Virus record (IMG/VR): IMGVR_UViG_3300032240_000775
Location: 1 to 25,709 of that record
DNA: 25,709 nt
Source of the DNA: a virus
Strand: one strand, 5' to 3'
Of this stretch, positions 14,271 to 20,720 are shown one piece after another; the first letter of the stretch is position 1, and every line of letters starts with the position of its first letter. The notes under the pieces are model-generated. The model was not told where the DNA came from. It saw only the letters and a program-made list of their open reading frames with translations, and did not search any database. A program made the position numbers and the translations under genes.

Positions 14271-15743
14271 TTATTTTGCGCCTAAGATTGCCATCAAACG
14301 ATTACCACGGGCGATTGATTCACGAACATATGATTCAGCACGTGGCTCACGTCCTGTTAGGTTCGCACCACCGGCGGCCGCATCTGCACCACCGAACTCA
14401 TCGTCGCCACCTTCTGGAGGCATTTCGTCCATTCCCGGCTCTTCCATTCCCGGCTCTTGCATATCCATACCGTCTTCACCGCTGTCCATGCCCATTTGAT
14501 CTTGTGCAGGAGCTTCACCAGCTAGAACAGCAACAGCATTGCTTAATTGTTCACGGCTTTGTGTCAACGACTCTAATGATTGACCTAATGCGGCACCTGT
14601 TTCTTGTTTGAAACGTTGTGCGGCTTCGTCACCAAAGTGAGCACGGATTTGATCTGACAACTCAATCATTGACTTGGTCTGATATGTTGCTACACGTTGC
14701 ATCCAGCTTGTGAAGTCATTGACCATGTCAAGACCTGCTGTGATTGATTTTGCTTTGCCTTCTTCGTCTTCTGCAATATAACGTGCAATTGACTCTTTGA
14801 TTTTCTTTTTACTTGCCATAGCTTTTTTGATTGCCTTGTCTCTGGAACCCATGTATTCGTCTTTGCCTGACTCAACTTCGCCGTCACCGTCGTAGTCTTT
14901 CTTGGCTTTCTTGCCTTCCATTGCAGGAGCAGTATGACGCATTGTACCTTGCTCGCCTGTAATGCCTGGCTTGGTTAAACTGCTGGTAAGTGCGTTACCT
15001 GCGGCGCCACCAATAGCGGCTCCAGGTACTCCACCTAGTGCTGCCCCGGCTGCGGCTCCTAGGCCTGTGCCTATCACGTTACCAATGCCTTCACCACACG
15101 GATGCATCTTGCCGCTGTGTTCTAATTGAATCTTGCCGCCAGGCATAAAGTGTAGCTTACCACCATGTCTCTCGCACTCTACTTGATGGTGATGTGCTAA
15201 CTCTAGCATACCTCCACTGTAGCATTCATGACAGCAGTCTGCGTGATACTTAGAAGCTTCAAATGGAGTCATGTGACCTTCTTTGACTTTCTTACCAGCA
15301 CGTAGCTTTTTAAAATCGTCGGCATCTAATTTGCCATTATGATTCTTGTCTAACTTTGTTTGTTTGCCTTTGAGTTCTTCTTTGACTTTAGCATCTTTCT
15401 TTTTAGCTAGATCGTTCTTGCCTTTGCCGTCGGCGGCGAAAGCTGGAACTTTCTTACCATTAACTGTTTTCATTGGTAATTTGGCTTCGCCTACCATTTC
15501 TTTGATACGCACATTAAGCATGCCTAACATGTATTTGTCTTTTTGGTAACCTTCATCGTCTAGCAAAGCATTGAAATTGCTTTGACTTTCTTGTGCATGT
15601 ACTTTTGTACGTAACAAGTTGCGATAATTTTCAAGGTCAGCACGGCCATATTTGTCAAAGTTTACTTTGACGCCGAATTTCCTGAACATGCCTTCGTTAA
15701 GTGCATGTGCTGTTGGTTGTGTGGTAAAGTCGTTTGTTCTCAT
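14271..15743 (-). CDS. Multidomain probable prohead/internal protein with EF-hand-like loops (490 aa)
   Basis: The family is not recognised as a whole. Parts in order: helical N-terminus with ALNE at 14-17; Lys-rich linker (about 105-130); EF-hand-like loop DKNHNGKLDADDF (132-144); Cys/His cluster (H167, C170, C171, H172, C174, H184-186, C190, H193, H198, H209, H214, C216); glycine-zipper stretch (about 219-251, GxxxG and AxxxA repeats); second calcium-like loop DYDGDGEVESGKDEY (283-297); helical region (310-410); a Met/Glu/Gly/Asp-rich acidic tail (412-460); and a short basic end (ESYVRESIARGNRLMAILGA). Similar DGDGEVES...GSRDKAIKKA segments occur in T4-like phage structural or core proteins. 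Several (L/I)xE sites could be cut by a T4-type prohead protease. Confidence 0.78.
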   Translation of the reverse strand: MRTNDFTTQPTAHALNEGMFRKFGVKVNFDKYGRADLENYRNLLRTKVHAQESQSNFNALLDDEGYQKDKYMLGMLNVRIKEMVGEAKLPMKTVNGKKVPAFAADGKGKNDLAKKKDAKVKEELKGKQTKLDKNHNGKLDADDFKKLRAGKKVKEGHMTPFEASKYHADCCHECYSGGMLELAHHHQVECERHGGKLHFMPGGKIQLEHSGKMHPCGEGIGNVIGTGLGAAAGAALGGVPGAAIGGAAGNALTSSLTKPGITGEQGTMRHTAPAMEGKKAKKDYDGDGEVESGKDEYMGSRDKAIKKAMASKKKIKESIARYIAEDEEGKAKSITAGLDMVNDFTSWMQRVATYQTKSMIELSDQIRAHFGDEAAQRFKQETGAALGQSLESLTQSREQLSNAVAVLAGEAPAQDQMGMDSGEDGMDMQEPGMEEPGMDEMPPEGGDDEFGGADAAAGGANLTGREPRAESYVRESIARGNRLMAILGAK

Positions 15744-15772
15744 GAAGGTTTCCCTAAAATAATTTAGTAATG

Positions 15773-16261
15773 TTATTTAGTCGGTTTGGTTGCATTTTGA
15801 GCCGTCTTCAGACGATTATAACTGCTCATAATATAGCTCATATAGTGTTCTTTTTGCACTTTTGCGATAGAAGCCCTAGTAAAGCACCAATCCGCTTTGT
15901 CCCAATTTTTGTTCTTTATGCTCTTGTTAGCAGAATTCGTATACACTTCTTCATCAAAGTATTTAAACCCGTACCATCGATCATTTTCTATTAGTTTATC
16001 ATCAACGCTACGTCCAAGTGCTAGAGTGTTGGCTAAAACTATAGCAGTTTGAGGCATGTTGATTTGCCCGATAATAACTTCTTTTCTTTTGTCTAGAACT
16101 ACCCAACCTGATTTTCTACTAACAACTGTGTAGTTGTCAAATACGATAGATCCGTCTTTGAGTTTTTTTGGTACAACGATGCCTTGCTTGCGAAGACCTT
16201 CTTTAACAGAATCTGCTAAGACTTGTACTCGTTCAAGGATATTTTTTTGGGGCTTGGGCAT
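15773..16261 (-). CDS. Unknown basic protein (162 aa)
   Basis: The family is not recognised. The N-terminus is helical (ILERVQVLADSVKEGLRKQG). Residues about 35-65 look like three short strands (SIVFDNYTVVSRKSGWVVLD). A second helix, AIVLANTLALGRSVDDKLI, follows, and the end is Lys/Asn-rich with several aromatic residues (DRWYGFKYFDEEVY, WDKADWCF). No enzyme motif or membrane segment is visible. The start lies 29 bases inside the end of the 72-residue gene, so translation is probably coupled. It shares a transcript with putative internal virion proteins. Confidence 0.72.
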   Translation of the reverse strand: MPKPQKNILERVQVLADSVKEGLRKQGIVVPKKLKDGSIVFDNYTVVSRKSGWVVLDKRKEVIIGQINMPQTAIVLANTLALGRSVDDKLIENDRWYGFKYFDEEVYTNSANKSIKNKNWDKADWCFTRASIAKVQKEHYMSYIMSSYNRLKTAQNATKPTK

Positions 16262-16451
16262 CTTTTAAATGAAGTGTTTGGTTATCAGTACTTATTTCGT
16301 AGATGCCCTTGCGTACTAGGTTCTGGGCTACTACAACATCTCTATCTCGTAGGGAACGTACATTGATTTCGGGACGCTGGGCATCGATGAAATCTTTTTC
16401 TTCATTTGTTAATTGAATGTGAGGACCGTCAACTAGGTGATGAACTCTCAT
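16233..16451 (-). CDS. Unknown small protein (72 aa)
   Basis: The family is not recognised. It starts MRVHHLVDGPHIQLTNEE, only loosely like the capsid-targeting-type leaders of its neighbours. The central NVRSLRDRDVVVAQNLVRKG, followed by GIYEISTDNQTLHLKD, has the look of a small winged-helix or beta-hairpin fold: a helix, then two strands. Stop and start overlap the flanking genes (ATGA with the upstream gene, 29 bases with the downstream gene), which supports its being translated. Confidence 0.68.
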   Translation of the reverse strand: MRVHHLVDGPHIQLTNEEKDFIDAQRPEINVRSLRDRDVVVAQNLVRKGIYEISTDNQTLHLKDAQAPKKYP

Positions 16452-16852
16452 ACTGAAGCATTTCCTTGTACTTGCATGAGTTTAAGAGCTAGAGCATCTT
16501 TACCAAACGTCATAGGCATGTGGGATTTGTCGTCAATAGCTTCTATGCCATCAGAATTAATACGGGTAACTTTAACAAACTGCTGTCCCATATAAAATCC
16601 TTGTCCTACTTTGATTCCTAGTGCATCTACTAATTGCTTGACACTCATGTTTTTCATCTCTGGAGGAATGTCATTATCTGTCTTAATAGTAGCTGAAATG
16701 TTTCCAGCTGTAGTATTCAATCCTAGCCCACTTGCGGCTTTAGCGGCGCCTACCTTTGCTAGGCCACCAAGAGAGGTGGCTTGTCCGCCAGTCATGCCTT
16801 TGATAAACTGGCCACCTATTCCTAATTCTGATAAAAATTCTCGTGCTCTCAT
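16448..16852 (-). CDS. Unknown protein with capsid-targeting-like N-terminus (134 aa)
   Basis: The leader MRAREFLSEL matches the T4 internal-protein capsid-targeting pattern (MKTYQEFIAEA), with LSE as a possible (L/I)xE cut site. Next comes a Gly/Ala-rich stretch (GGQATSLGGLAKVGAAKAAS, about 22-41), then a compact domain with MSVKQLVDALGIKVGQGFYM and strand-like FVKVTRINSDGIEAID. No catalytic motif is seen. It lies four bases after the 218-residue gene, another with this type of leader. A protein packaged in the head is an inference from these features. Confidence 0.73.
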   Translation of the reverse strand: MRAREFLSELGIGGQFIKGMTGGQATSLGGLAKVGAAKAASGLGLNTTAGNISATIKTDNDIPPEMKNMSVKQLVDALGIKVGQGFYMGQQFVKVTRINSDGIEAIDDKSHMPMTFGKDALALKLMQVQGNASV

Positions 16853-16856
16853 AGTT

Positions 16857-17513
16857 TTATTTACTCTGATGTTGCATTCTCAACAGAAGATTTTTTAAAT
16901 CATTAATTCCTCGAGATCCGCCAGCCAGTGCAGGTTTCATAGCACCTGCCAATTGACCAATGTTGTCCTTGTCCATGGGTGTTCGCTTGTCTGCGGGAAC
17001 CATCATGCTTTTTGCATCTTTACCTGGACTACTGATAGTTTTATCAATGCCCTTCAATGACTGCACAGCACGTATCATTTGATCCGTATCTTTTGCTTGC
17101 GCAGTCTTTACCTGTTGTGGTGTTATTGCTTGACTGACAGCATCTTTATCCATGACAGTTTCTTTACCTGTTTGTGGGTCGGCAAAGTGTACCCCTTTGG
17201 CGTCTATGCTGTTGATTTTCTGTTTGCCATCAGACCCAGGTAACTGCATTAGATTGCCCTGCATGAATCCTAGGGACTTGACTAATTTTTCTTTGTCAGC
17301 AGGGCTCAAAACAGGAGTCTGTCCTACTTGTTTGTTTTGGGGAATCATGCCTTGTGGATTGGCATCTACACCTAGGCCTTTGGCCATAGTGGCTTTAGCT
17401 AGAGTTTTTTGTGCAGGATCAAGGGCTTTTGTTGGATCTACCTTGTTGGTAGCATTTGGATTAGTATTGTTAGAAGGTACGGGAGCTTCAAATACTAAAT
17501 CACGGATTTTCAT
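16857..17513 (-). CDS. Unknown protein with capsid-targeting-like N-terminus (218 aa)
   Basis: The start MKIRDLVFEAPVPS resembles the T4 capsid-targeting leader, with a possible cut after VFE. Residues 14-90 are Asn/Pro/Gln/Lys-rich and probably disordered. A short beta-like part follows (KINSIDAKGVHFADPQTGKE), then helical segments (VSQAITPQQVKTAQA, DQMIRAVQSLKGI) and a basic end. The composition is that of a head-internal or scaffold-type protein rather than an enzyme. It overlaps the upstream membrane-protein gene by ATGA. Confidence 0.72.
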   Translation of the reverse strand: MKIRDLVFEAPVPSNNTNPNATNKVDPTKALDPAQKTLAKATMAKGLGVDANPQGMIPQNKQVGQTPVLSPADKEKLVKSLGFMQGNLMQLPGSDGKQKINSIDAKGVHFADPQTGKETVMDKDAVSQAITPQQVKTAQAKDTDQMIRAVQSLKGIDKTISSPGKDAKSMMVPADKRTPMDKDNIGQLAGAMKPALAGGSRGINDLKNLLLRMQHQSK

Positions 17514-17743
17514 TTTGCGTGGTTCATTAGGATGATTACCACGGTTGATAACAACCCAGCAATCACAGTACCCGCGGTTCCTACTAAGACTTTAGTCATG
17601 CTTGTTTTGCTGTCTAAAATTGCATCAGCTAACTTTCCTACTTTTTCTTCAATGGAAGAAAGTCGGCTTTCTAACTGTGCATATCTCAAGGCACAAAGTT
17701 CCACGTGGGTTTCTAAACTTTCTTTTTCAATGTCTCTTGACAT
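17510..17743 (-). CDS. Small coiled-coil protein with one C-terminal membrane helix (77 aa)
   Basis: Residues about 5-45 form an amphipathic coiled coil (LETHVELCALRYAQLESRL, SIEEKVGKLADAI). Residues 52-73 are one hydrophobic helix (VLVGTAGTVIAGLLSTVVII), ending in NHAK. This layout is like XhlA-type or other holin-associated proteins, with the coiled coil in the cytoplasm and a single membrane anchor. A lysis role is plausible but no endolysin gene is nearby in the window, so it is tentative. The ATG has a GGAGATTTACCTT ribosome region upstream. Confidence 0.72.
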   Translation of the reverse strand: MSRDIEKESLETHVELCALRYAQLESRLSSIEEKVGKLADAILDSKTSMTKVLVGTAGTVIAGLLSTVVIILMNHAK

Positions 17744-17784
17744 AAGGTAAATCTCCTAATAAGTTTTCTCTAATCTTATTGTGC

Positions 17785-18198
17785 CTAAATTAGTTGGACG
17801 GTAGTGTTCTTATATTTTTCGCTCTTGAGGTCAAATACAGTTCTATCAATATTTATCGTTTCATTGAGATTTTTAATAATTGGAACGTTGTGCAGATCTT
17901 CTAGAAGCAAGTATAACGGGTCTTCGTTGTCATACCAACAGTCATCACGCTCTGTAGTAAACTCCAAGGTCCACACACGACGTTTACCTGTGTATTCTGA
18001 TCCAAAGTTATAATCTTTAATCTGCCGTTCCTCTACTATGGGATTACGGTCGTATGATATTAAAGCTCTTAGTCCAATAGACTGTAGCAGGGTAGTCCAA
18101 TTGCGATATTGGTTGGCTTCCAAGGTAGTACCTTCATTTTGTCTCTTGACATTTGAGCAGGTAATATCTACCAATGTTGTTATTTTTATTCTCTGCAT
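17785..18198 (-). CDS. Unknown beta-rich protein, possible virion component (137 aa)
   Basis: The family is not named, but the layout is like a small conserved protein of T4-like phages: RIKITTLVDITCSNVKRQ at the N-terminus, NQYRNWTTLLQSIGLRALI, then RRVWTLEFTTERDDCWYD and LYLLLEDLHNVPII. The alternation of strands with aromatic residues suggests a compact beta fold. It contains no catalytic motif. It lies between the late virion gene at 18270-18743, with its terminator in the gap, and the coiled-coil membrane protein. A GATAAATA sequence falls inside it (17850-17857) but was not accepted as a promoter. Confidence 0.72.
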   Translation of the reverse strand: MQRIKITTLVDITCSNVKRQNEGTTLEANQYRNWTTLLQSIGLRALISYDRNPIVEERQIKDYNFGSEYTGKRRVWTLEFTTERDDCWYDNEDPLYLLLEDLHNVPIIKNLNETINIDRTVFDLKSEKYKNTTVQLI

Positions 18199-18219
18199 AT
18201 ATAACGATATTTAAGCCAA

Positions 18220-18250
18220 AGAAAAAGGGCACCTAAAAAAAGATGCCCTT
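18220..18250 (-). terminator. Rho-independent terminator after the 157-residue virion gene
   Basis: On the minus strand AAGGGCATC (18250-18242) pairs with GGTGCCCTT (18233-18225), nine pairs with one G-U, around a T-rich loop, and is followed by TTTTTC. It lies 20 bases after the stop codon of the 18270-18743 gene and before the next gene, closing a single-gene unit. Confidence 0.85.
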
Positions 18251-18269
18251 ATATTAATTAAAAAATTAA

Positions 18270-18743
18270 TTAAGCTGACAATTGAACGCCAGTCATACCT
18301 GTGTAGGCTGTAATTGCAATGTCTGTAGTTGCTACTGAACCAGCGGCAGCTAATGCTGTTTTCAATGCGCCGAAACCAGTTGTTGCACCAGCTTGACCAC
18401 CAGCACCGTCACCTTGGTTAACAGAACCAGCATCAAATAGAACTGTTACTGTTGAGCTAGATGAAGCACCACCGTATGTGTTGTCTGTAACTGGAGTTGA
18501 ATAACCAACTACTGTACCAACTGTCTCACATGCACGGATGAATGTATCCCATGCTGTTACCATAGATGTTGAACCATCTTCTGCTGTGTTGTATCCAGCT
18601 GTAAAGCCATAAGTAGCTGTTACTGTTTGGATTTTAACGAATAGTGGCTGATAACCACCAATGAACATGCCTTTACGGCCTGTTACGTTTAACGATGTGC
18701 CTGTTGTTGGGCTACCGTGTACTCTTACGATTCCTGCTGACAT
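18270..18743 (-). CDS. Probable abundant virion protein (157 aa)
   Basis: The protein is Gly/Ala/Ser/Thr/Val-rich with few charges (for example TGTSLNVTGRKGMFIGGYQP, SSSSTVTVLFDAGSVNQGDG), typical of phage beta-sheet structural proteins such as decoration or tail proteins; the exact role is unknown. The gene is uniform in codon use (many codons ending in T) and is insulated: a late promoter (18798-18805), a leader hairpin (18771-18787), a strong AAGGAG ribosome site before the ATG, and its own terminator. This set-up is what one expects for a highly expressed late gene. Confidence 0.78.
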   Translation of the reverse strand: MSAGIVRVHGSPTTGTSLNVTGRKGMFIGGYQPLFVKIQTVTATYGFTAGYNTAEDGSTSMVTAWDTFIRACETVGTVVGYSTPVTDNTYGGASSSSTVTVLFDAGSVNQGDGAGGQAGATTGFGALKTALAAAGSVATTDIAITAYTGMTGVQLSA

Positions 18744-18770
18744 AATAATCTCCTTGTTCTCGATATGTCG

Positions 18771-18787
18771 TACCCCACTCTGGGGTA
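18771..18787 (-). promoter_or_regulatory. Leader hairpin of the 157-residue late gene
   Basis: TACCCCA and TGGGGTA pair perfectly (7 bp, 3-base loop) in the 5' leader, about 27 bases before the ATG. It lies close to the predicted 5' end of the transcript, where such stems protect T4-type mRNAs from decay or keep the ribosome site free. That role here is inference. Confidence 0.6.
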
Positions 18788-18797
18788 TCGGTAGTAA

Positions 18798-18805
18798 TAT
18801 TTATC
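18798..18805 (-). promoter_or_regulatory. T4-type late promoter motif before the 157-residue late gene
   Basis: GATAAATA on the minus strand, identical to the motif before the tail fibre gene at 9976-9983, lies in the gap between the 99-residue gene and the late gene. Transcription would begin about 48 bases before the ATG, just upstream of the leader hairpin. Confidence 0.62.
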
Positions 18806-18836
18806 CTAACAAGGTAAAACCGTGTGATATGGGGAA

Positions 18837-19136
18837 TTAATCGTCGTTTTTGAGGTCGCCCTCGACAATCCTAAGAGAATTTGCAGTATCCTTGCTGTCG
18901 CGTAGTTTGCGAATACCACGGGTAAATTTAGCTGGATCTGCGGCTTTGATTGAGTTAAGGAATCTGCGTTCAAGCTCATAGGCCTGTTCTGGATCAAAGT
19001 TTTCACGTATAAGACTCAGCAGGTTAATTGCGCTGTCGATTACGTGTGCCGCCCGAGATTCGATAACGGCTTCTGCATCCTTGCGGACAGCGATGTCGTT
19101 TAATTCTTCTAAAAGACTACGGGTATGACGTTTCAC
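18837..19136 (-). CDS. Small helical unknown protein (99 aa)
   Basis: An all-helical, charged protein: MKRHTRSLLEELNDIAVRKD, ESRAAHVIDSAINLLSLIRE and ELERRFLNSIKAADPAKF are three likely amphipathic helices, and the tail is acidic (EGDLKNDD). Proteins of this pattern occur in T4-like phages of aquatic bacteria without known function. The start is GTG (19136) behind AAGGA. It is the first minus-strand gene left of the divergent promoter at 19181-19240 and has its own TTGCTC-N17-TATAAT promoter, so it may be an early gene. Confidence 0.72.
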   Translation of the reverse strand: MKRHTRSLLEELNDIAVRKDAEAVIESRAAHVIDSAINLLSLIRENFDPEQAYELERRFLNSIKAADPAKFTRGIRKLRDSKDTANSLRIVEGDLKNDD

Positions 19137-19180
19137 GAGATTTCCTTAGTTGTTCTGATATTTAGTTGCATCTAACTGTA

Positions 19181-19240
19181 ATTATACATTAATATTTGGA
19201 ATAGAGCAAACTTGCTTTTTGTGCGGTTGCAGTATATAAT
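19181..19240. promoter_or_regulatory. Back-to-back divergent sigma70-like promoters sharing a palindrome
   Basis: Minus strand: TTGCTC (19209-19204), 17 bases, TATAAT (19186-19181), reading into the 99-residue gene. Plus strand: TTGCTT (19212-19217), 17 bases, TATAAT (19235-19240), reading into the small-gene cassette. The two -35 boxes are only two bases apart and form the palindrome AGCAA-AC-TTGCT (19205-19216). The symmetry suggests one regulator site serving both directions. Confidence 0.72.
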
Positions 19241-19241
19241 G

Positions 19242-19249
19242 TATAAATA
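19242..19249 (+). promoter_or_regulatory. T4-type late promoter motif overlapping the cassette leader
   Basis: TATAAATA, the exact T4 late consensus, lies one base after the sigma70-type -10 box (19235-19240). If both are used, the plus-strand cassette would be transcribed early and late. It lies 48 bases before the first accepted start codon. Confidence 0.5.
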
Positions 19250-19262
19250 CTCAGTAGAAACC

Positions 19263-19301
19263 ATGAGTGACTACGATATACACAGAGGACATCAAAAATG
19301 A
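19263..19301 (+). CDS. Possible 12-residue leader peptide
   Basis: A 12-codon frame, MSDYDIHRGHQK, starts in the cassette leader and ends with a stop that overlaps the next ATG as ATGA, the same junction used between later genes of the cassette. The ribosome site before it is weak. The AGAGGA used by the next gene lies inside it. It may be a leader that couples or regulates translation, or chance. Confidence 0.3.
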   Translation: MSDYDIHRGHQK

Positions 19302-19477
19302 AAAATATATCAGAAAAAATGCTCAATATCCTTGAGCGCCTAGCAGAAATGTTTCCACAACAACAAAGTCGTTTGGAAATGTACATCAATAGTAAAAACC
19401 CAACTAATGCGGCAGAAGTAGACTATTGGCAACGTCAATACGAGTCTGAAGGAAAATATTGGAGTCGCGGGCTATGA
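19298..19477 (+). CDS. Small unknown protein (59 aa)
   Basis: It reads MKNISEKMLNILERLAEMFP, then QQQSRLEMYINSKNPTNAAE and VDYWQRQYESEGKYWSRGL. The first part is an amphipathic helix; the second half has four aromatic residues and reads like a small helical motif. No family is recognised. A ribosome site AGAGGA lies nine bases before the ATG. Its stop overlaps the next start as ATGA. It is the first clear gene of a plus-strand cassette. Confidence 0.7.
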   Translation: MKNISEKMLNILERLAEMFPQQQSRLEMYINSKNPTNAAEVDYWQRQYESEGKYWSRGL

Positions 19478-19593
19478 AAACAGTAATCAACACAATTTGG
19501 ACTATATTAGTATCAGTAGGTGAAGCACGTCATGCGGCTTGGCTTACACGCCAGGGTCGAGTTGCAGAGGCTAGAGCACTATATGGCAACTAA
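19474..19593 (+). CDS. Very small unknown protein (39 aa)
   Basis: It reads MKTVINTIWTILVSVGEARH, then AAWLTRQGRVAEARALYGN. Residues about 4-15 are hydrophobic and could touch the membrane; the rest is a basic helix. Overlap by ATGA with the gene before it and by 11 bases with the gene after it supports real translation. The function is unknown. Confidence 0.6.
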   Translation: MKTVINTIWTILVSVGEARHAAWLTRQGRVAEARALYGN

Positions 19594-19693
19594 AGTATTT
19601 GAAGCTGTTCAGCACTTTGAACACAAGTACGGTGAAAAAGCCGCGGCATGGGCTATTGCGGCCATTGTTGTGTATTTGGTAATCGCACAGTAA
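19583..19693 (+). CDS. Very small membrane protein (36 aa)
   Basis: It reads MATKVFEAVQHFEHKYGEKA, then AAWAIAAIVVYLVIAQ. The N-terminal 20 residues are a charged amphipathic helix and the C-terminal 16 are a hydrophobic membrane helix, so it is probably a one-pass inner-membrane protein with the N-terminus in the cytoplasm. It overlaps the previous gene by 11 bases. The function is unknown. Confidence 0.62.
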   Translation: MATKVFEAVQHFEHKYGEKAAAWAIAAIVVYLVIAQ

Positions 19694-19712
19694 ACTACCG
19701 ATAAATATTGGC

Positions 19713-20288
19713 ATGAACTTAGTGTATATTCACGGGGCAAATGCCACCAGCGAGAGCTTCAACTATATTAAAAGTAAACTGGGCACAGGACTAGACATTA
19801 ACTACGATAGTCGCAACGGGTTTGAAAACAATCTAGCGGCTATGAAAATTAGTCTAGTGTCTACTAAAGATATATGTTTTATAGCTCATAGTTTAGGTGG
19901 TATATATGCATTGCACTTGGCCAACAGCATGCCCGATGCTGTCAAGTGCGCTGTTACATTAAGCACACCATATGGTGGTGCTGAAGTAGCGGACTATGCT
20001 CAATACTTCTTGCCATTCAGCAGACTCATGCGTGATATAGGTCCCAGCAGTTGGGTAATGAAGCAGGCCAAACGTATTAAGATACAGCATCCGTGGACCA
20101 ACATTGTTACTGTGAAAGGGCAAAGCCCATTTATGCATGAGCCCAACGATGGTGTGGTGACCATTGCCAGTCAACGGCATCATGCGGATATGGAATTAGT
20201 GGAAGTAGACTACAACCACTACGAAGTTGTGCTTAGTGATCAAATAGTTGACATTATTCGAGAACGAATAAAAAAGTTCAAGAAATAA
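19713..20288 (+). CDS. Alpha/beta hydrolase (esterase/lipase-like, 191 aa)
   Basis: The fold is shown by the oxyanion strand LVYIHGAN (3-10), the nucleophile elbow AHSLGG (58-63, Ser60), and plausible acid and base D146 (in NDGVV) and H169 (in YNHYE). STPYGGAEVADYAQYFLP is usual in lipase-like members that act on acyl esters. At 191 residues it is a minimal version with no large lid and no signal peptide. It is the fourth gene of the plus-strand cassette, 19 bases after the 36-residue membrane protein. The substrate is unknown; membrane lipids or acyl groups on surface sugars are possible. Confidence 0.85.
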   Translation: MNLVYIHGANATSESFNYIKSKLGTGLDINYDSRNGFENNLAAMKISLVSTKDICFIAHSLGGIYALHLANSMPDAVKCAVTLSTPYGGAEVADYAQYFLPFSRLMRDIGPSSWVMKQAKRIKIQHPWTNIVTVKGQSPFMHEPNDGVVTIASQRHHADMELVEVDYNHYEVVLSDQIVDIIRERIKKFKK

Positions 20289-20289
20289 G

Positions 20290-20318
20290 TTGCTTTTTTG
20301 TCATTAGGCATATATAAT
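20290..20318 (+). promoter_or_regulatory. Sigma70-like promoter of the 88-residue gene
   Basis: TTGCTT (20290-20295) and TATAAT (20313-20318) are 17 bases apart, the same hexamers and spacing as the plus-strand promoter at 19212-19240. TATAATAGTAC and a later CACACAAGGAG also occur in the rubrerythrin leader (minus strand, about 107-131), so the two leaders share sequence. Confidence 0.75.
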
Positions 20319-20377
20319 AGTACATAGGGAAAAAGAAGTACCTATTAACACAGACATTACACACAAGGAGAATTACA

Positions 20378-20644
20378 ATGTCAGATTTTACACCAAAACT
20401 ACCAGAAGTTAAATTTAACAAAAACGGATACGAAATCCGTACAGACATCTTAGAAATGGCAAAAAGCCTAGTAGCTGAAGAATTCCATGCTAAGTTTCAA
20501 GGTTTTGAAATGAGCACAGCTAGAGATGAAAAGACCGGCAAATTAGTTACTACAGTCGGTATGCCAGAATTTCCAGGACTTGATAAAGTTCTAGAAACTG
20601 CTGAAAAAATGTACGCTTTTGTAAATGCTTCTACAAAAAAATAA
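20378..20644 (+). CDS. Small conserved-looking unknown protein (88 aa)
   Basis: The layout is NGYEIRTDILEMAKSLVAEE (about 16-35), then charged RDEKTGKLVTTVGMPEFPG, then VLETAEKMYAFVN. This order, with a helix, a two-strand middle and a C-terminal helix, resembles small proteins of T4-like phages of aquatic bacteria that lack a known function. The gene has its own promoter, a leader of about 50 bases, a strong AAGGAG site seven bases before the ATG, and a terminator, so it is likely an abundant early or middle product. Confidence 0.78.
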   Translation: MSDFTPKLPEVKFNKNGYEIRTDILEMAKSLVAEEFHAKFQGFEMSTARDEKTGKLVTTVGMPEFPGLDKVLETAEKMYAFVNASTKK

Positions 20645-20692
20645 TATATTTGTGCATAGCACCTTATAAGTTTACATACTAGACCGTAAAGC

Positions 20693-20720
20693 AAAACAGG
20701 GACTTATATGTCCCTGTTTT
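20693..20720. terminator. Two-way terminator between convergent genes
   Basis: An 11-bp perfect stem (AAAACAGGGAC with GTCCCTGTTTT; 20693-20703 and 20710-20720) with a 6-base loop. A-rich and T-rich ends flank it on both sides, so it can end transcription of the 88-residue gene on the plus strand and of the metalloprotease gene on the minus strand. Confidence 0.88.

Noticed and set aside
17850-17857. GATAAATA on the minus strand as a late promoter
   Set aside because: It lies well inside the 137-residue coding region, over 100 bases from the next start; not supported as a promoter by position.
19204-19217. T4 MotA box (middle promoter)
   Set aside because: The core TTGCTT is similar, but it lies 17 bases from the -10 box like a -35 element, not the shorter distance of a MotA box.
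19700-19707. GATAAATA on the plus strand before the hydrolase
   Set aside because: It is only five bases before the ATG, so a transcript starting from it would begin at or inside the gene; more likely chance.
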